DNA from: Myoxocephalus aenaeus
Lineage: Eukaryota > Chordata > Actinopteri > Perciformes > Cottidae
Direction: 5' to 3'
Assembly: GCA_038501785.1 (NCBI GenBank)
Contig: JBAMJR010000053.1
Location: forward strand, 1,496,001-1,560,000
DNA length: 64,000 nt
The stretch's first letter is position 1, and each line of letters starts with the position of its first letter. Under the pieces are notes generated by a model that was given only the letters and a program-made list of their open reading frames with translations, was not told where the DNA came from and did no database searches. Both the position numbers and the translations under genes were made by a program. Shown in pieces: positions 22,615-34,420 of the stretch.

Positions 22615-23010
22615 AGAACTAAACACAAAGTACAGCGGAGGCCGATGGGAACATCATTAGGTCTTTGCTCATGGACCTCATTTTATTCTGAAGAGAATGC
22701 TAATGGTTGGCTCTATCAATGAAAAACAAATTTATGTTGAGATATTGACTCAAAACTACAAATGTCACCTTCAAGGTGGCCTTTAGGATTCATTGTCTGT
22801 GCAAAATGTGGTGCCACTCCATCTAGAAGATGATGGGATCCCGAGCAAGTCGACCTGCTGGTCGCACTACAAAAGTCAGGAGATCCCACCAATAGAAATA
22901 CATTTCACTCAACACCAAAAAATGTCAAACTCAGGGTGGCGCGATAGGAAAAGTCATGAATCTGTGTACCAAATTTCATGCCAATCCGTCCCATTCATTC
23001 CTCAACATTC
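22615..23010 (+). repeat. dispersed repeat family D, longest copy
   Basis: CACAAAGTACAGCGGAGGCC, GATGGGAACATCATTAGGTC, GTTGAGATATTGACTCAAAA, CTACAAATGTCACCTTCAAG, GGGTGGCGCGATAGGAAAAG and ACCAAATTTCATGCCAATCC follow each other. From memory this order is diagnostic of a very common perciform repeat, here degraded. Confidence 0.65.
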
Positions 23011-25259
23011 CTAGAGCCGAGTCGCGGGCATGGGCACAAACACAGAAGTAACATGTCTCTGCAACAATAACCTGGGGCCTCTGGATAATCCAGACTTCAA
23101 TAGAGAGTCTTCATGGGAACTACTTTCTGAAATGGTATATATATATATATACAATAGAAAGGACACTGTGTTCCATGAAGTAACAGCGACTCACTCTGTA
23201 AACACGTTTTGTTGACGAGATGTAGCTCAACCAACATAGTTAGTGTATTTATGCTTTACAGAAAATGGTTTGACCAAAATATCAACCTTCCACTTGCATG
23301 TAAGAGGAGGAGTATACATTTGAGTCAAGTTTGTCTGCTTGCCAGCCTCAGTGATTAATGATACCATCCCTCTGTGAACCGCAACAAAATTAATGATATT
23401 TCTCTTGGTGATCCATCCGCTTAGAGACTGGAGTTGACGTTTTTTTTTGTAACATACGAAGATAAACATGAGGTTTTATGTCCAAATCTGGGGTACTCAA
23501 GCTGTGAGAGAAACAGACGAGGTATTATTGAGAGCGACCAGGTTATGACTCCACTTCATCGAGGACTAAAATAACATTATGTCAGAGAGTTATGGGAACA
23601 GGAGGGCTGTGGAGAGGTTCTCTGACTCGTTGAAGCTGAGCGCTCACATTTCTGTCCTACACCCTTCTCCTCTCTTCGACATGGGAAGCAGAGCAGCCAT
23701 CCAGGACATGCCACACTGGAAAAACACCTTGAGGTTTTTCAAGTCAAATCCTAATCCCAAACGGTCAAGATTTAAAAAAATAACAAGCACACAAAAGGAC
23801 TGATTCTATTGAGGATAAAATATATATTAAGTAAAAAAAAAAGGGAGGAAAGATTACTGTAAAAACAATTTAGATAGCTAATGTAATTTTTCAAGGCAAT
23901 CTGAGACGTTGGAGGAATCAGCACTTTGGCTTTCACATACATTATGAAAACAAGAGTGATAGCCATTGAATTCCCCATGCAGCATAAAGTAGCCACTATT
24001 GCGGAAGTCCACCTTGATGTTTTAGCGTTGATCCTGCTATTAGTGCTGTCAGACAGCCGGTCTTCTCTTGAGGGATGCACACAGGCTTTTTGCACATTTC
24101 TCATAAAAAAATTACTCTGCACACTTCTCTGTGGTCAGAAAACTTCCCCACATTGCTCAAACATCCTTTTTGACTGGGTGCACCTTGCCAGCAGCATAGT
24201 AATACTACTTCAATCTTATATAGCGCGTTCCTAAGTTTCCAAGTTATTTTATTTTGGTATTTTGTATTTGGTCATTTGTTGACCTGGTATGGCGCTGGAT
24301 AAAATGTTGTTTCGGGGTCATGAATGTCACATTTCCATGTAAATCCATCAAAAGGTTTTTCCGAGTTTTCATACGGCTTTACTCTTCTTCGATTCGTGAT
24401 TGCCTGCACAACATATTGTGCTGTATGCACATTGTTTATTGCTGTGTTTATACATTCTGTACTTGCATAAGCACTGCAGGTTGGTGGAGCAGAGTATTGC
24501 AGCTGTCTTTGCTATGTTGTTTTCTTCAGGATCCATGGTTTGACATTACGTGAGCCACTATTGGATGGCTATCATGCGTGGGCCGTATTGTTTTCGTTGA
24601 TTTTTTTTTTTTCATGATTTTCCCTTTTTTAAAGATGTCTGCTTCATGTTTGTATTTTAACTGGGGATTTCACTGGCCTTCCTTCTCTGTTGTTCTTATT
24701 CCTTCTGTGTTTAGAATATTGTATAGAATCAAGAAGCTTTACCATGCATATTGTACATACTCATTCAGACATTTACACTTTGAAATGTGGAGTTCTATCC
24801 CGATCCGGCCCAACAGTGAGAGCTGAGCCCACTTTGAACTCTTTGCCAGAGGAAAAGAAAAGCATACAATCCGAACGATCAGGGGATTTCAATCCATAAC
24901 ATGACCCTGGACATTCGACACATGCATGGATTTGGATAGGTGTGAATCAGCAGACCTACTCAAACTAAATGCTGTCAGCTTCACTTTACTAAAATAGAAA
25001 AACTGTCAAATTAATTTCATTCTCTGGAAATTCAAAATAGCTCAGGGGAGCTAAGAGAGTGTGAAGAGGGGAGCGCACAAAGACTCTTTTCATTATGTGT
25101 TTTATCTTTTGGCACATGGAGATACGTTTGGTAAGAGGAAGCTGTAGACATCCATTCATTGCACAGAGTCAGATCTGGTGGCGTGACTGGTTTTTAGGCG
25201 CCAAACAGGGTCGTGGTAAGTGTGGAGCTGCGGGGCGTAATGACATGTCCATTAGCATT
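23011..25259. other. non-coding, no gene seen
   Basis: Frames of up to 116 codons at 23772-24553 lack any signal. ATCTTATATAGCGCGTTCCT near 24214 recalls the conserved tail of fish non-LTR retroposons, but only this phrase is visible. Confidence 0.45.
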
Positions 25260-26096
25260 TAGAGATGGAAACAAGGAAACATGTTATTGTGATGACGTTG
25301 GTTCAGTGCACTGAGAACTGGTTGTAGGTTGATTGAAGTCCATTCTCTACAGTTATGTTCCCGACTATACGCAAGGCACATTTTAAAAGGGGCATGAGGA
25401 ACCGGAGGAAGATTGTAAAAGTAAAGCATGGACACTGAGTGTGACAAGATGATTTATTGATTGTAAACATAAATGAAAAATATGGGCGACTTCGAGCAGC
25501 TTCCACGTGCTGCCAAACACAAATAGGACCGGAGCCACACGACCTCTTCTCCACCATGGAGATCTGGAACGAGGACAGGAAGAGATAAAACTCAAACACA
25601 CCATTCACAAAGAATCGAAGAGAGGAGACAATGGAGACTAAACTGATCAGAACCTCAGTCACAATAAATTCAATTAAGTTAATTAATTATCTTCTCGACA
25701 AGACTCATAACCAAACTCTTCAGAGATGTTAATCTCTTTGTCCTCCCTCCTCTTCCATATCCGACTTCTCTCACATGTGGTGGAACATTTTGTGAATGCC
25801 GTACATTTTTGTCCATATATTGTAGCTGTTGGGAGAAGGGAAATATCTAAAATGCCATCTTTTCCAAAATGTATGTAGCTTGACCTCCAGAAGTGCGTCA
25901 ACGCACAATGATGTATAAATAAAGCTAAAACAGGAAAATCAGATAAAAGGGAGTTATGTTTTCCGAAAGTTACTGTTATGTAATTTAAGGATAATCCAAA
26001 AGTCATAATAATATTAGTTTTATTCTGAAAGATTCCTATTTTTATTCGAGAACGTGGTCTTTCAATTTGACAGCTTGACTCATAGATCTCTTGCAC
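25260..26096 (-). other. AT-rich, possibly old transcribed repeat
   Basis: On the minus strand there are overlapping open frames (137 codons from 26096, 119 codons from 25662), and an AATAAATCATCTTG phrase lies at about 25456. The phrase GGTCGTGTGGCTCCGGTCC and its surroundings look to me like the 3' part of a fish repeat. No recognisable reverse transcriptase or other domain, so I do not call a gene. Confidence 0.25.
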
Positions 26097-26586
26097 ATAT
26101 TTTGTAATGCTCTCCCAAATAGCCCGTGCTCGCGCTTGGATTTCCTTTACTTCTTCTCAAACATCGTGCTTGTGCTCAGATATATTGTTGCTCGCACAGA
26201 TTTCCCAGCGTGAGTCCTTTCCCCTCACACTCAGGCCGCTTCTGTGCGCTCGGGGAAACGTCCGCTCTCAGATTTCTCCTCTGCTCTGATTCCTTCTGGG
26301 GAACAAAATTGTTCCATTGTTCGGTTGTGTTGGTTTACTGTCGAGCTGTTGATTGCTGGTCTGTCCATTTAAAATCAACTTGACAGTTCGAAATTGAAAC
26401 AAATCGGCGGATATTGTGAAGGAGACCACAGAGACGGCCTTTTCTGCGTGTGTTCGCCTTTCCTCCGAACCATTACAGAGGAAACCACACGCCTTATGAA
26501 CTCTGTGCTCTAAAAAGCTTGAAACATTGCGATACAAATTACATTACATTACCATTGCGATACAAAGCCATACTTTTCGCCCCCGT

Positions 26587-26587
<1 letters not shown>

Positions 26588-26629
<42 letters not shown>

Positions 26630-26650
26630 TTTTCTCACACACACACACAC
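26588..26650. repeat. (TC)n and (CA)n microsatellites
   Basis: About 17 TC units, a short TCTCTTTTTCTC spacer, then seven CA units. Confidence 0.9.
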
Positions 26651-26817
26651 GTGCACAGACCCACTTACACATACACTAATAGACCCAGTGGGTGGTCAAT
26701 GCTGCATTCAAGTCCAGATGTTCACACTGCAGGCTAGCTCACAGACGGCCTCACTTCTCAACAAATTTCACCTGCCAATCATTTCGGTGAATCATACCAT
26801 CTCATTTCCTCTACTTA

Positions 26818-26819
<2 letters not shown>

Positions 26820-26870
<51 letters not shown>
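26820..26870. repeat. (GT)n microsatellite
   Basis: About 25 uninterrupted GT units. Confidence 0.95.
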
Positions 26871-26871
<1 letters not shown>

Positions 26872-27825
26872 TCTGTCAATACGGGCTCACCCTCTGCCGT
26901 GTACACAGGCCACCCAATTAAATGTCTCCATGTGGGACAGCTTCTCTGTTCCGCTGCCAGTGTCAATACTGAACGTACTGTAGCTTAAAAATCCCTTAAG
27001 ACTTTGAGGATTTTTATTTTCATTTTTGATCAAGCTTTTGGCAACGCCTCTGTTTTTCTTTTGCCTTCCAATGTAATGGACCTCTGCCAGCACTAAAACT
27101 CTGTGGCATGCTGATAGACAGGAAAGCACATTACTGGATAACTTGTAAACATTGTTCAGGTTTTGATTCGATTGTACAACCTAATGTGTGGTAGCTTCTC
27201 CGGTTCTGGCACAGCATCAGCTTTTGATCATTGACTCATTCTTGCTTAAATAGATCAAAGTTTACTGTTCTAGTGGCAGGAAATGTCACTTTAAATCTAT
27301 TGCGGAACAGCTTTGTAAACTAAATTTGCGAATTGAGTCGTATCAATATCATATTCATGTATGCAGCTTTGCGATTGACCCTAAACCAAATTGAATAAAC
27401 TTGTTCCTGATTTGCAGCATAATGGGTGACTTAGCTCACCTTAAAAAAAATTTGGGGAATTGCTTCGCATGCATAGATTTAAAATGTATTGCAGAACATA
27501 CCTATGTTTGGCAATACTGTAAGTTGCCCCCCTGAGGACCATATTAGGACTTGTATCTTGAAGTAGCCTCCTGGGAGTTTAAAAACATGGTATTAGTGGA
27601 TCCCTCAAAGCCGTTTAGTGGAATGTTTAACGTTGTTCTGGGTACGACCTGGCCCCCGAAAGTAATGTTTAATCCTCGGAAAGTCAAAGCTTTTAGCATG
27701 AAAGCTGGGCTCCCACACACAACTCATATGCTTAAATGTTGGTATGTTTGGGAACTGTACGAAAAGTTTTAGAACAAGAATCGATGGCCTCTTTTATTAT
27801 CTCAAGAGCCGAACTGTCATGCCTT

Positions 27826-28110
27826 AAAGGAGACATATCAGGCTCATTTTCAGGTTCGCACTGTTTTTTTTATTTTTTATTTTAGGTTTCTACTAGGACA
27901 TGTTTACATGATTTAATTGTCAAAAAATAAGATTAGTCTGAATAAACCTGTACTCAGCCTTTGTCCACCGAATACAAAAAACAAATGTCGACCTTATTGT
28001 GGCGCTGAAGGAAAAAGTAAAGGGATCCCCAAAATCAGCAGGATTCATTCTGAGGGAGACACAAATGTGTTTAATTCACAATAAAAGTTCATGCAGTAGG
28101 CTAATGCAAG
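27826..28110. repeat. adjacent copies of families C (reverse) and D (forward)
   Basis: 27826-27965 is a reverse copy of family C (AAAGGAGACATAT, CTCATTTTCAGGTTC, TTTCTACTAGGACATGTTTAC, ACCTGTACTCAGCCTTTGTC). 27995-28075 is family D (GTGGCGCTGAAGG, AAAGGGATCCCCAAAATCAG, CAGGATTCATTCTGAGGGAG). One has landed in or beside the other. Confidence 0.6.
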
Positions 28111-30517
28111 AAGGTAATGTTTAAAGCTTTGTGGTGTGGTCATAGTTGCCAACCTTTATTCCTGTAACATAGGGAGGATTCGGAAACCAAAGCGGGGTTC
28201 TTTGGTGTTCAGAGACCTTGTTTTTAAAGAAGGACATTTGAAAAGTACACCGCAAAAGCATTTTTTATCTTAAATACTTTACATTTTCCTTTTAATGCTC
28301 AAGAAATAATACAGAATAAGTCTAATGTGCAGCTCAAATCGCGTTGAGTTGAACATTACATTTGGTGTAGCTGTATTGCTGTTTGGATGGTAATAGTTGG
28401 GCTCATAGAGCCCGGAAACATCTCTGTAGACCCTTTCCCACTCTGGAAGCCACCGGTACAGAGCCAGGTTGTAATATCGAAAAGATAAAGACAAGTGAGA
28501 AAATGTATCATAAATAGTGAGAAATTTGGGAGAGATTTGGGCAAGTATGTGTGTGATAGCCCTCAGACTGACTCACACTTATTTATTCAGGAAATGTGTA
28601 ATTAATCACAAACCAACATGGCGCTGCTAAGAATGTAAGTCCCGAGGGCAGTCGCCCGCTTCACCCGTTTGGTAATTCACTCCCTAGATAATTATTCTTG
28701 TATTAATTTTGTGTATAAATCATTGGGCCTGCTTGGGGACTCCCCCCAAGCCACTCGCCTTTTCTCACGATCGGTCATTTATATTTTTTCTTTGAGTTCA
28801 TGGCTTTTAAAATATCAGCCCGCTAACCCGATTACACTCAGCAGAGCACATTGCTGGGAGGTTCTCACAGGGCCTCGGCTCCCATAATGGTTCACGTTTG
28901 TTGTTTAATCGTTTGATATCCTGATTAAAAGAAATAAAGAAAACAACAACATCCACACTTGGCTTGCAACAACACAGCTTGAGACTGACCGCCAAGAAGA
29001 TAAATGTATTTTATTGCGGCAATCAACACAATCATCTTATCACCTGATACACCGAATTCCAGACAGATTACTTTGAGATATCTCGACACAAACCGACGAC
29101 AATGGGTGGAAACAAAACCCCTTTTGAACTTTGCCGGCAGAGGTCTTCAAAGCCTGAAGCTTGTTGGCTTACTTAGTTTAATATTATATAGACCTAATGG
29201 TCTCCAGTCCGAAACACAGCTACAAACAACGGTGAGCATGACAGTTGCCAAGTCTTGTGGACGCATCTTATCTTTGTGCTGATCCTGCCATCTGTAAAAA
29301 CACGTGACCTGTGACCTCCAGGCTGTCAGCAGGCTCTGGGGTTCTGTCTTCAAATCCCTCCTACCGGTATCCACGTAGGCTTGGGGACTAAAACCTTGTG
29401 AAGTTCAGCATGCCCTCTTTACGTTTACGTCTGTCAAGTAGGTTTTGTCCAATGCTGAAAGAATCCTAATTCCCTGACTATAATCCACCTTCTTTTCCTC
29501 ATTGCCAAGCATGCAACAGGGATATAAATTAAGATCCTAACACCTAGGTCGATGCTATCTCTAGGCATATTTGTAATAGGTAGGGGGATGACCTTTGAGG
29601 TCTGGTAACATAGCTAGCAGAGTTGGTTTTAGGGCTAGAAAACCAATAAAAAACAAAACTTGTCTGAGAGTTTATTAATGAATGAATTGACTGAAATTTG
29701 ACCTATACACCTAAATCACTTTAAATACGAGCACACTCATTCAGCCAGCATATTGGATCTGCTCTCCACTGCAGCCTGGCAAGTGTTAAGCTCCTCTTAG
29801 AATAGGAGATTACCGCCTCAAATCCCAGCTCTGCATGTATGTGCATCTCCTTAAGTCAGCTTTACCCTTCTGTAAAACCCCTGGGTCATTAGAGACAACA
29901 CATTCTGCTGCTCCCTCACCCCGCTTCCCTCACCTGCCTCAAATTAACAGTAAATCAAACACCTCTTCAGGCCCTGCCTGAACGGGCCTCAGAAGGTCTC
30001 AGGAACAATGGGGAGAAACCATCCCCGGCCTGAGGACCGTGGGGTTACAGGGAGGCAGGGAATGCGGATGGATAATCACAGGAGATCTAATTGGTGTTGT
30101 CACATTTTGTGACAAGCTTTGGTGAGAGACAATCAGCGGGGGATGACCTCATGACTAGGCGGACGCTTCATGTCCGTCATCGTTTTGTCAAAGTCTCTTG
30201 ACCGTTTTGAAGCTTTTACTGTAAGAATACAACCGTCTCGTCAGTTCACCGCTGCCACTTCGACCGTTCAGTGTGAACTAAGCCGACTCGGCATTGTTAC
30301 AAAGCACAGCGAGCCGGAGAAAATGAATAAACTTGAACAACTAAGTGCTTCATCCACACACTCTAAGTGTTTGTGCATTTCCTTTAACGAGTGTTGCATT
30401 AAAGCGTGGTGGAATTAATAGTTGATCAAAAAACAAACAAATAAACATTAGTACATACGTGTGTATCTACGGTATAGTGTTTTAACTGCTCCTCATGCTT
30501 TTGCAGTTTGGAAACTG
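28111..30517. other. non-coding, no gene seen
   Basis: At 28617 there is ATGGCGCTGCTAAGAAT followed by GTAAGTCCC, a good Kozak start plus donor, but nothing else supports an exon. CpG content rises briefly at 28640-28670. Confidence 0.45.
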
Positions 30518-30680
30518 CATTAGGTTTAACACAACTACTGAGGTTTAGTAAAAGATCATGGTTTGAGTTCAAACAAATACGGGACACAATCACTGGTCTC
30601 TTGGGATGAAAGTCCTGTGAGTGACCCGTCCATCCATCTGCCCCAGTCTTTGGGAAGATGTTTAGCTTCTTATCGGTTTA
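30518..30680 (+). repeat. dispersed repeat family B, copy 2
   Basis: TTAGGTTTAACACAACTACT, AAAAGATCATGGTTTGAGTT, GGGACACAATCACTGGTCTC, GATGAAAGTCCTGTG and GACCCGTCCATCCATCTG. Confidence 0.55.
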
Positions 30681-32596
30681 AATTGGCTACTTGGGAAACA
30701 CTGCGGTCGTGCAGGTCGTCTCTCAACTCAAGTGTGGATATCCGCTGGCTTCACTGGAATGCCAGAAATACCCCTTGTGTATTACTCACCATGACACGTA
30801 GCTGCATCACATCTTCTGGTATCCAAATGTTCATTATCTGCATCAGTACAACAGACCTTTTCTCCATGTAACTGATATTCATTGATGCACGTTGGCATCT
30901 TTAGCGAGAAGCAATACCTTTTTGATTCTGTTTGTTTGTCAACAAAACCTGACATCGTAACATTCACTGTAACATTTTCTGCTACCAAACTTGCAGCCCT
31001 TGGAGAGAATGAAAATTCTAATTAACAATCACCAACTATCTTTTATTTTGCTTTAAGGTGTTTCCTTTGAAAGCCAAAGATTCTTCGACAAAGATCCCAT
31101 GCATGCTGAGCCAATCCTCCCAGGATAATGGTTTGAATACAAACATGTGTGCGATAAGTGCTCTTCAATCCAGCAGCAGTCACCTGAGTCTGTAGAGGAC
31201 TGTTTGATTCCACAAACACTGAACATCCAGTTTTGAAAAACGTTATTCCTGAAAATCAGTTAACTTTGAAACCATACAGTGGAATCTAAGTGTACTTGTT
31301 GCGTTGACTGATGACTCATACCTCCATGAGCCAGGACATGTGTTGCTGTCACACCCGTAATCATTGGTTGTTTACCACTCCTTACATCTCCTCACATCCC
31401 ATCTAATACCCAGCATAACTTGTCTGTTTACACACACCCTGTGATCTGCAGTGACCTCTGAGGAATCTGATAATGACTGATTCATATCTTTCGTCAATCG
31501 TCTGTTCTGTTTCCGTCGCTCGCTGCGCATTTGGAGATATGCCTCTCCAGATTTTTCAGTTTGGTCTGCCGACATTTATGCCGTGGCTTTGCTCAGATTT
31601 GTGTCTGAGCGTTACGAAATGTCACATTAATTGCCTTAGTTTTTCTATTTTTTTCGCTGCTTGGGATGTTTCCGAAACCTCCTTCTCTGAGGCAGGATGT
31701 GGTCTTCTTTCCACTTTTCGGGCTTGAAGAAGAACAATAGGAAACATTATGACCCAGACTGGTTTGCTCTTCAATTTGACCCTGAAGTCCAGGCTTTGAA
31801 CCTCAGAAAGGCCTCTGGCTTTTCCAAACTCTAAATACTGTGATTAATATCATAGACTATAAAGGCCACTGGGATAACCATTGCTGCAGTGAAATGATGT
31901 GAGGCCTCTGCAGGACGTTGTGCTTCTAAAGCATCAGTGTTACACACACATGCACACACTTCTTTGTCACTTTTTTACATCGTTCACATCTCTTTGTTTT
32001 TTATATCTTGTATAGCTTCCCAATGGTGACCCTTATGTATTCAAATCCCAACAATCGGTTGGGTAGCAAACACGTTTTAGAATCAAAATACCTTTTCCCA
32101 GGCCCCTCTAAAAACTGAGATTATTATTTGTTTCAGCAGTACAATATTGTATCACCTACATATTGCAAACTTGATCACCTTATTACTTTATTTTTTTTAA
32201 TTTGAAATGGGTATTTGTTAATAAAATGCTTCCAGCTTTAAGAAATATAGTTTTTTTTATTAAAAGGAAGAAACAAAAACATCTCATGGTAACAGTTGAG
32301 AGTAAAACGTGGTGAACAGAGTCAAGGTGGTCTGATGAAAACCAAACAGTTCGATCTTCTTGAATCTCCGTCAGTCACTGCCAGCAGGTTCCACAAGAGG
32401 AATTCCTTTTTTTTTTTTTTTTTTTAAACTGTCTCCTAGAGGACTGAATGGACCAGTGGTGGACGCGGTTTGAATGTTTGGTCACAAATCTCAAATGGGG
32501 GGTTTCGTCATAGGATGCCTTTTTAGGTTCATCCCTCTAAAAAATGTGCGGTAACAGCTGTGTGTGAATACAATGTCCTCTCTCTCTGCTCTGCAG

Positions 32597-32671
32597 CCAC
32601 ACTGGTCAAGGCACATGTCAAATCTTACCGTGAAGCACCTTTGCCGCCCAGCTCCGTAATAAAGTCTCAAA
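32597..32671 (+). CDS. candidate isolated exon, plus strand
   Basis: A strong acceptor (CTCTCTCTGCTCTGCAG) and a strong donor (CAAA followed by GTGAGT) bracket a 75-base open stretch in symmetrical phase 1. It reads TLVKAHVKSYREAPLPPSSV, then IKSQ. No partner exons were found on the plus strand. It lies about 460 bases past the ntf3 stop on the opposite strand, possibly opposite the ntf3 3' untranslated region. Unrecognised. Confidence 0.3.
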
Positions 32672-33133
32672 GTGAGTTCATAGCTTGTTTCGTTCCTTTT
32701 CTTGTAGACATTTCCTTCCTTTTGAGAAGACCTCCTTCAATAAATAACACAAATATATTCATAAGTCATATATAGATAGATAAACATGTATAAACTACAT
32801 GCATTTCGTATAATTTAAATAATTTATATGTACAGTTCCCCCTCACACACTCCCTCCCCCCCCCCCAGCCCCTCTCACACGAGTTCTTCTGTAACAGCGG
32901 CTCTTGTGGATTTGCGGCTCATTAAAGTGAAATATCATTTAAACGGACCCGAGAATTCTTCAGGAGAAGTTTCATTTCAGAGCAGAGTGTTGCTCATCAC
33001 CACCGTGACGCCTCACCCTGTGGTGGTGAGTGGATGGGTGGTGGGGGCGGGGCACCGTGAACAGGAAGTAGAATCCTATACAGGGAGTAGAACTCCAAAC
33101 AGGTAGTCACCAGCGGGGCGTGTGTGGTTTCAT

Positions 33134-34009
33134 TTACGTCCTGCGACGCTTCCTCGACAGCGCGCAGACGCAGGAGGTGTCTATGCGTATCCACCTCCAG
33201 CCCACTGAGTTGCGGACCTGCGTTAGCGCCCGGACGTACGTCTGCGTCGTCTTGCACTGCGAGTTCCAGTTCTTGTCATCGATGCCCCTGCAGCCACCTT
33301 TGAAGGGCCTGGGGGTCCGACAGCGTGTCTCATAAAAGAACTGTTTGATGTCCTGCGTGGCACTGATTTTAAATTTGGCCAGGACGGTGACGGGGTAGCC
33401 CCCCGTGTCCACTGCTTGGGTTTTATTCGTCACCCACTGGCTCTCGCTGTCGCACACGGAATACTCCCCACGATAGCTCTTGTGCTCGACGTAGCGCTTT
33501 TTCCGCGTCTTGTTGCCCGCCGCCCCGTCCAAGCTGCCGCTGTAATCGTCCGTGAGGTACAGCGGCGGCGGCTGCAGCGGCGGCCGGTCGCTCAGCAGCA
33601 CCCGGGGCGAGTTGTACCGCTTGTGCTGCCTGAGAACGTCCGAGTTCAGCAGCATCACCTGCTGGTCGGCCGCGTCGTCGCTGCGCCCCCCCGTCCCCCA
33701 CTGCTCTGCATCGGCCTGCTCCTCCGAAGGCAAGTTAGCGCTGAGAATGGGGGGCAGCGTGTCCGGGGGCTCGGTGTCCCTGCTTTTCCCCTGTTGGCTT
33801 TGGTTCACCCTGGTCTTCCCCCTCGTCAGGTCCGCCTGAAGCAGCTGGATGATGAGGGAGTTTAAGGGGTCGGGACTCGGCGGCGGCTGCTGCTGCTGCT
33901 GCTGTTGCCCCTGGCGACTGCTGTCCATGTTGGTCGCCTGGATACCGTAGAGGTACACGAGGACCATCACGTACAGCAGGATGGACATCACTAGATTCAC
34001 CTGTAAGAT
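33134..34009 (-). CDS. ntf3: neurotrophin-3, main coding exon
   Basis: Secreted growth factor of the NGF family, ligand of Trk receptors and p75NTR in neuronal survival. The exon begins after ..CTCTGCAG at 34010 with ILQVNLV, matching the second coding exon of the long vertebrate isoform. The internal ATG at 33986-33988 opens the short isoform (284 residues, MSILLYVMVLVYLYGIQA signal peptide). The propeptide holds the NT-3 hallmarks LNSLIIQLLQADL and RYNSPRVLLSD, a run of seven Gln, and a furin site RKKR. The mature part is 119 residues starting YVEHKS, with six cystine-knot cysteines at 14, 58, 68, 80, 108 and 110 and the conserved GWRWIRIDTSCVCALSRK. Odd points: the prepro part is 165 residues (human short form about 138); there is an NKT sequon at mature residue 23; Gly31 and Tyr33 stand where mammals have Arg and His; two receptor-facing loops diverge. 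Upstream exons lie at higher coordinates and were not found. Confidence 0.97.
   Translation of the reverse strand: MLQVNLVMSILLYVMVLVYLYGIQATNMDSSRQGQQQQQQQPPPSPDPLNSLIIQLLQADLTRGKTRVNQSQQGKSRDTEPPDTLPPILSANLPSEEQADAEQWGTGGRSDDAADQQVMLLNSDVLRQHKRYNSPRVLLSDRPPLQPPPLYLTDDYSGSLDGAAGNKTRKKRYVEHKSYRGEYSVCDSESQWVTNKTQAVDTGGYPVTVLAKFKISATQDIKQFFYETRCRTPRPFKGGCRGIDDKNWNSQCKTTQTYVRALTQVRNSVGWRWIRIDTSCVCALSRKRRRT
33888..33905 (-). repeat. ntf3: CAG tract coding for polyglutamine in the ntf3 propeptide
   Basis: Six CAG codons preceded by CAA give seven glutamines followed by PPPSP. They lie between the signal peptide and the conserved LNSLIIQLLQ helix, where mammals have only a few residues. Confidence 0.9.
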
Positions 34010-34030
34010 CTGCAGAGACAGAGAGAGACA
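34010..34030 (-). promoter_or_regulatory. ntf3: splice acceptor of the ntf3 coding exon
   Basis: On the minus strand GTCTCTCTCTGTCTCTGCAG precedes ATCTTACAG. The pyrimidine tract and CAG are ideal, and the exon start matches the known exon boundary of vertebrate NTF3. Confidence 0.85.
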
Positions 34031-34249
34031 CTTTTAAGAGATATGCTGTACTCCTGGTTGTCTTCATGACTAAGGAAATACAGTTGTCTTTGTTCATTCA
34101 CATTTAACACAGTCCCTCTACATGGAGGAGAGAGGAGGCACAGATACTGCATAAAGCAACGTACTCTCATACAATGATGCGTATGATACCTTACGAAAAG
34201 TTATTTTTAAATGTTGTCCATTCTCACACCTGTTGAGGCAACACATCTA

Positions 34250-34420
34250 CGTGGTTAGGTTTAGGTGAAGAATGGTTTGAGCCACAATAAAGTTCCTTAC
34301 ATGGATCATGCGTTAGTTAAGTTTAGTAAAAGGAGTCAACGTTGACTTGGTTTCATAGGGGACACAAATAGTGGTCTCCTGAGTGAAAGCCCCGTGTTTG
34401 TTTCCCTATACCGACTTTGT
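34250..34420 (+). repeat. dispersed repeat family B, copy 3
   Basis: GTGGTTAGGTTTAGGTGAAG, TAGTAAAAGGAGTCAACGTT, GACTTGGTTTCATAGGGGAC, GTGGTCTCCTGAGTGAAAGC and CCCGTGTTTGTTTCCC, about 240 bases upstream of the ntf3 exon, inside its intron. Confidence 0.6.

Noticed and set aside
28617..28645. ATGGCGCTGCTAAGAAT followed by GTAAGT as a first exon on the plus strand
   Set aside because: Good start and donor, but there is no partner exon, promoter or conservation evidence that I can see.
33416..33865. 149-codon plus-strand frame
   Set aside because: Antisense shadow of the GC-rich ntf3 coding exon.
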